A DNA stretch of 64,000 nt. Origin: Aspergillus flavus. Its lineage: Eukaryota; Ascomycota; Eurotiomycetes; Eurotiales; Aspergillaceae. The stretch covers positions 2,232,001 through 2,296,000 of the forward strand of contig NC_092406.1 in the NCBI RefSeq assembly GCF_009017415.1, written 5' to 3'. The notes under the pieces were generated by a model. It was given only the letters and a program-made list of their open reading frames with translations. It searched no databases and was not told the origin of the DNA. Positions 60,688 to 64,000 of this stretch are shown piece by piece. The position numbers were made by a program, and so were the translations under genes. Each line of letters starts with the position of its first letter. The stretch's first letter is position 1.

Positions 60688-61473
60688 TCAAGCGAAGCTG
60701 ACACGAGCAACGTGCTCGTAGAAAGCCTTGCCCTGGCCCTCAGCGATCTCGAGCTCGAGAGCAGTGGGCTGGCGGGAACCGTCGGCACCCTATAGAGGAA
60801 CATGTTAGCAACTGGTTTGGCGATAGATAGGTGCAGAGCTTACAGCAAAAGTACCAGCACCCCAGGCGCTACCACCGTGGATCTCCTGGAGGTTGGACAA
60901 CTGGGCGAACATGGTCTTGTAGCCGAGAGGAACGTAGATGAAGCCGTGGTGGGCAAGAGTGCTCATGGCAGCAATGGCGGTGGACTCCTGGCCACCACCC
61001 AGGGTACCAGTGGAGACGAACAGACCGGCATACTTGCCCCAGTAGCCACCGGTGGCCCAGATGCCGCCAGTGCGGTCCCAAAAAGCCTTCCACTGGGCGG
61101 GAAAGTTACCATAGCGAGTAGGGATACCGAACAGCACAGCGTCGTAGTTCTTGAGGTCTTCCGGGGCGATGACGGGGTGATCCTTCTTAGCAGGAGCATG
61201 CATCTTATCCAGGACCTCCTTGGGCAGGGTCTCAGCAATCCTATGGAAAGACCATTAGCAATTGGGTTTTCCAAGCTGATGTTGCTTGTTAACATACTGG
61301 TAGATGTCGGCCTGGCCGCCAGCAGATTCAATACCCTTCTTTTCGGCCTCAGCCAGGTGGGCGATGTGGCCGTACATGGAGTACTACCGTTTGTTAGCCA
61401 TTGTGTGCAATGTAAGAAGACGAACAAGAAGGTTAATGTTACGTACGTAAACGATAGCAACCTTGGGAGCCAT
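60688..61473 (-). CDS. NAD(P)H:quinone oxidoreductase, WrbA/flavodoxin-like
   Basis: Four exons (61473-61447, 61383-61298, 61240-60844, 60789-60688) give 203 residues. This is the WrbA family of FMN-dependent NAD(P)H:quinone reductases (yeast Pst2/Ycp4; fungal allergens of the Alt a 7/Cla h 7 type). The FMN phosphate loop sits at the first splice (VAIVYYSMYGH). [22 protein letters not shown] is the family signature, followed by [16 protein letters not shown] and YVPLGYK. A conserved [24 protein letters not shown] and C-terminal helix end the protein. It reduces quinones by two electrons and so limits oxidative stress, at membrane or eisosome-associated sites in yeast. Confidence 0.95.
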
Positions 61474-62364
61474 GGCGACGGTAAGTAGTTTTGATTTTAT
61501 TAGAGGAGGGATTGGAGGAAGTCTTAATCGGGAGATGGTTGAAGAGTTGAAGTATCGGCCGGACAAGGTGAGAACACTTATATATGTGAAATCACGTTCC
61601 TTGGAGAAGATGGTCGACCACGAGGGGTTGGGGCTGCCCCTCCATCGGAGGAGCTCGACACCAGAATTCAACAAGCTTGCCAAAAGATCCGTAATCGATT
61701 ACAGAATCCATTAGCTTTGGGAGAAGCGCTGGGTGATTGGTTCTGGAAGGGAGGCTGTGGGGGTTGCCGGGGGTCCAGCCGAATGTCCATTGCTCCACCG
61801 GCATCTCCTGGTCCAATCATCGGCGTGGGTAGTAACTTAGCTGAGTCTTACTGATGATTAGCAAATGGTCCCCTTTCCCGCTCCCAGAATATTCGATCCG
61901 AATAGGACCTTGCTGAATGATCTCTTATTCAGATAGTAAGGGTGCTTTGTCAATCTGGGTGACAAGAAGATACAATCTTCCGCGCTTCAATTCCGTTTTG
62001 GTGAGCAATCTACTTACTATGTATGTGCTAATGTGACTAGGATATCTACTATGTAGCAACGCACTGGCCTTGCTGTCGTGATGTCATCCACTACTGAAGT
62101 TACTACGACGCCATGTCACCTTAATCTAGAGCAAGATCTGTGACTGGAATTTGTTACACAGAATCAGATACAGTGGCCACGGCATTGTTCCTTTGTGTTA
62201 TACCTATAGCAACCGCTATTATAGTTCACTAAATCATATACACGAATAGACTGTCAATGCCTGAACTTGGGTATCTCAACGTTCTAGTAATAAGCTTAAA
62301 TCCATCATCAACAAATAACCTTCTCTTCTTTCCTATCCAACAATTCCACAAGACATGTCCCCGC
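61474..62364. other. Intergenic, no supported gene
   Basis: The region holds the promoter of the flavoprotein gene (near 61474) and the 3' UTR of YTH1. No coding signal is convincing. Confidence 0.55.
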
Positions 62365-63132
62365 TCACAGCCCACGTCCCCGGCCTCTAAAACGACCACG
62401 CATGAATCCACCCCCGCGTCCCCGCTCACTCCTCCATTCACGTTCTCGTTCCTTTTCTCTTTCCTGCTCCTCCCTGATTAATATCCTCTCTCGCTCCAAT
62501 TCCTCCTCTGTCTTCTCCACCCTGATTGACGGCTTAGGGAGGTTCTCGATCCACCGGGCATGAGCGTCCGCGCAACCTTTACCCTCTGGACAGAACCCTG
62601 CCAGGTAGTACTGACACAGCCGTCGGCGCACATGACGTTTGGCACAAAGCGGCCCCAATGGGCAAAAGCCTCGATCGTAGTGCTCGCATGGCGGTAATCG
62701 AGCCTGCTCCCGCACGTGCTGATAAAGACAGTCATCACCATTCGGACAGTAACCTGACCGCGAAAAGGACTGGCACTCTGGCATCCGGCGAAGGTTGTAT
62801 TCATGGAGATATTCACATTTGAGGCCTTTTTTGCACAGCCCCTTGAGGAAGTGCTTGCAGACGAGTGACCCGTGCGTCGTGGACGGTGCCAGTCCGGAAG
62901 CGGTAGTCGTGGACGTCGTCACTCGGGATGGTGTCGGATGTCGATCGGGGCAAGCAGGCCCTAAGGGACAATGGCCTTCACTGTACGCCTTGCAGACGGG
63001 TACATCGCAGGCGAGTCCGAAGCCGAAGCTATTGCGTAGGAAGGGGATGAAGGAGAAATCGTTATAGCTTGGGTCGCGCTCGCTGCCGGAAGCTAGGATT
63101 TGTGATGCAGCGTGACTAACTTCTGCGGACAT
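62365..63132 (-). CDS. yth1: mRNA 3'-end-processing protein YTH1 (CPSF30)
   Basis: This intronless protein has 255 residues. Five CCCH zinc fingers are visible: [80 protein letters not shown] and [20 protein letters not shown] charged helix and an Arg/Gly tail ([11 protein letters not shown]) end it. YTH1 is the cleavage and polyadenylation factor subunit that, with FIP1, binds the AAUAAA region. I chose [10 protein letters not shown] at 63132; an upstream ATG (63192) adds 20 residues that do not look conserved. Confidence 0.94.
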   Translation of the reverse strand: MSAEVSHAASQILASGSERDPSYNDFSFIPFLRNSFGFGLACDVPVCKAYSEGHCPLGPACPDRHPTPSRVTTSTTTASGLAPSTTHGSLVCKHFLKGLCKKGLKCEYLHEYNLRRMPECQSFSRSGYCPNGDDCLYQHVREQARLPPCEHYDRGFCPLGPLCAKRHVRRRLCQYYLAGFCPEGKGCADAHARWIENLPKPSIRVEKTEEELERERILIREEQEREKEREREWRSERGRGGGFMRGRFRGRGRGL

Positions 63133-64000
63133 GGTTGTGTTGTGTCGCACCAAAACGGAGGGAAGAAAAAGATATGTGGCTGTTTTGGTCACAAAGGCAA
63201 CAAGTGATAACGAGCTTGAAGGCTCGCGACCGGAAACTTGAGCAGCAGCGGAGGTCAGTTACAATTTCGGCGCTGGGGCCTGTCTAAATCTGTAAGCAAG
63301 GGGTTCCGTGAGCTGCGTAACTCGTGTGAGTTATTTCGAGGATAATGGCGGGCAATAATATCAATACAGTGATGGTCAAACCCAGGAAGCAGGTGAAATT
63401 CTGGTCAACTAACAGCTTGATGGCGGAGAAAGGCCGGGCATTAAATGGAAGGCGGTGGCAAAACATATCGGTTATCTTCAATCGACCAATTATGAGAGCA
63501 TACCACGTGACTGTCAGCTACCATGCTTTCATGATGCCCAGCGTAAACATTGTGCAAGGAGGCTGGGCAGGTAAGTAGAAGCTGGATTTTTTTTAGAATA
63601 TAATAGCTGAATATGAGCCTTCAATGGAGTTTATTTCAAGACAATTGTCACTTTTCCTAGACATTACCATTGCTAACTATGTGCTGCATAACTATAGTTG
63701 CTACATGCCAGCTTCTATCCTGGGAAGCTACGAGGGCGGTGGGTAACAACATATCGAGGAGGATAAAAGGCAATATCGATCTGGGGGAACTGAGTAAGTC
63801 GTTCTGGAACCTAATACTAGGTAGCAAAGCACCAGACATGCCTCTCATGGCACCTCCTCAAGCAGTGTAGCTAGCATCATGCCTATAGCTCGAACAGAGA
63901 GACAACATGTGTTCAGCCACACGTGAAGTAACGGCTTTGGGCCTGTCGATGGGTCCTTGACTGTAATATCATATTGGCACTGAGTCTCTCGATCATCATC
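63133..64000. other. Window end, no supported gene
   Basis: The first part is the YTH1 promoter. A plus-strand frame at about 63345-63578 ends near a possible GTAAGT donor, and another frame lies at 63670-63870. They could be parts of an unknown multi-exon gene but have no domain. Confidence 0.35.

Noticed and set aside
63345..63870. Possible gene at the right edge
   Set aside because: Frames could be joined by introns but no family resemblance was seen, and the window ends before any confirmation.

Overview
This is a window of ordinary nuclear chromosome from a filamentous ascomycete, most likely a Eurotiomycete of the Aspergillus/Penicillium type. The evidence is compact genes on both strands, short introns (about 40-100 nt, GTRNGT donors, CTAAC/CTGAC-like branch points), fungal housekeeping proteins in their usual filamentous-fungus form, a highly reducing polyketide synthase and a HET-domain protein. 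I spliced all genes by eye. Reading frames close across every listed junction, but no transcript data were available. I saw no tRNA, rRNA, CRISPR or intact transposase.

Layout. (1) 1-2,024 is gene-poor, followed by a small secreted six-cysteine protein built from three repeats (2,025-2,429). (2) 3.8-15.4 kb is mostly core genes: a SET/MYND protein, the splicing factor CWC22, DPM2 (three exons, one of them only the ATG), a BCAS3-like WD40 protein and an HD-domain phosphohydrolase. (3) 15.9-34.4 kb is accessory: a complete highly reducing PKS (KS-AT-DH-MT-ER-KR-ACP, about 2,530 aa), a PMCA-type calcium ATPase on the same strand just upstream, a 2.5 kb gene-free stretch, an F-box-like protein and an ADP-ribosylglycohydrolase. 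A 40-bp inverted-repeat element (MITE-like) sits between the ATPase and the PKS start. (4) 35-42.2 kb holds a GPI-anchored cysteine-rich protein, the Mph1/FANCM helicase and an arrestin-like protein. (5) 42.2-47 kb is a second accessory island: a decayed MFS transporter tail, a HET-domain protein with six C-terminal solenoid repeats, and AT-rich sequence. (6) 47-63.2 kb is dense housekeeping: capping protein beta, the divergent pair MED11/TAF5, the PP2A methylesterase PPE1, a DUF2417-type membrane hydrolase-like protein, NPL4, a WrbA-type flavoprotein and the polyadenylation factor YTH1. 63.2-64 kb holds nothing I can support.

How the genes relate. Most housekeeping genes are functionally unrelated neighbours. 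Two groupings deserve attention. The PKS and Ca2+-ATPase form a two-gene same-strand unit without the usual P450s, transporter or regulator, which suggests a minimal metabolite locus with a possible ion-pump protection role (inference). MED11 and TAF5, both parts of the RNA polymerase II initiation machinery, share one 305-bp divergent promoter.
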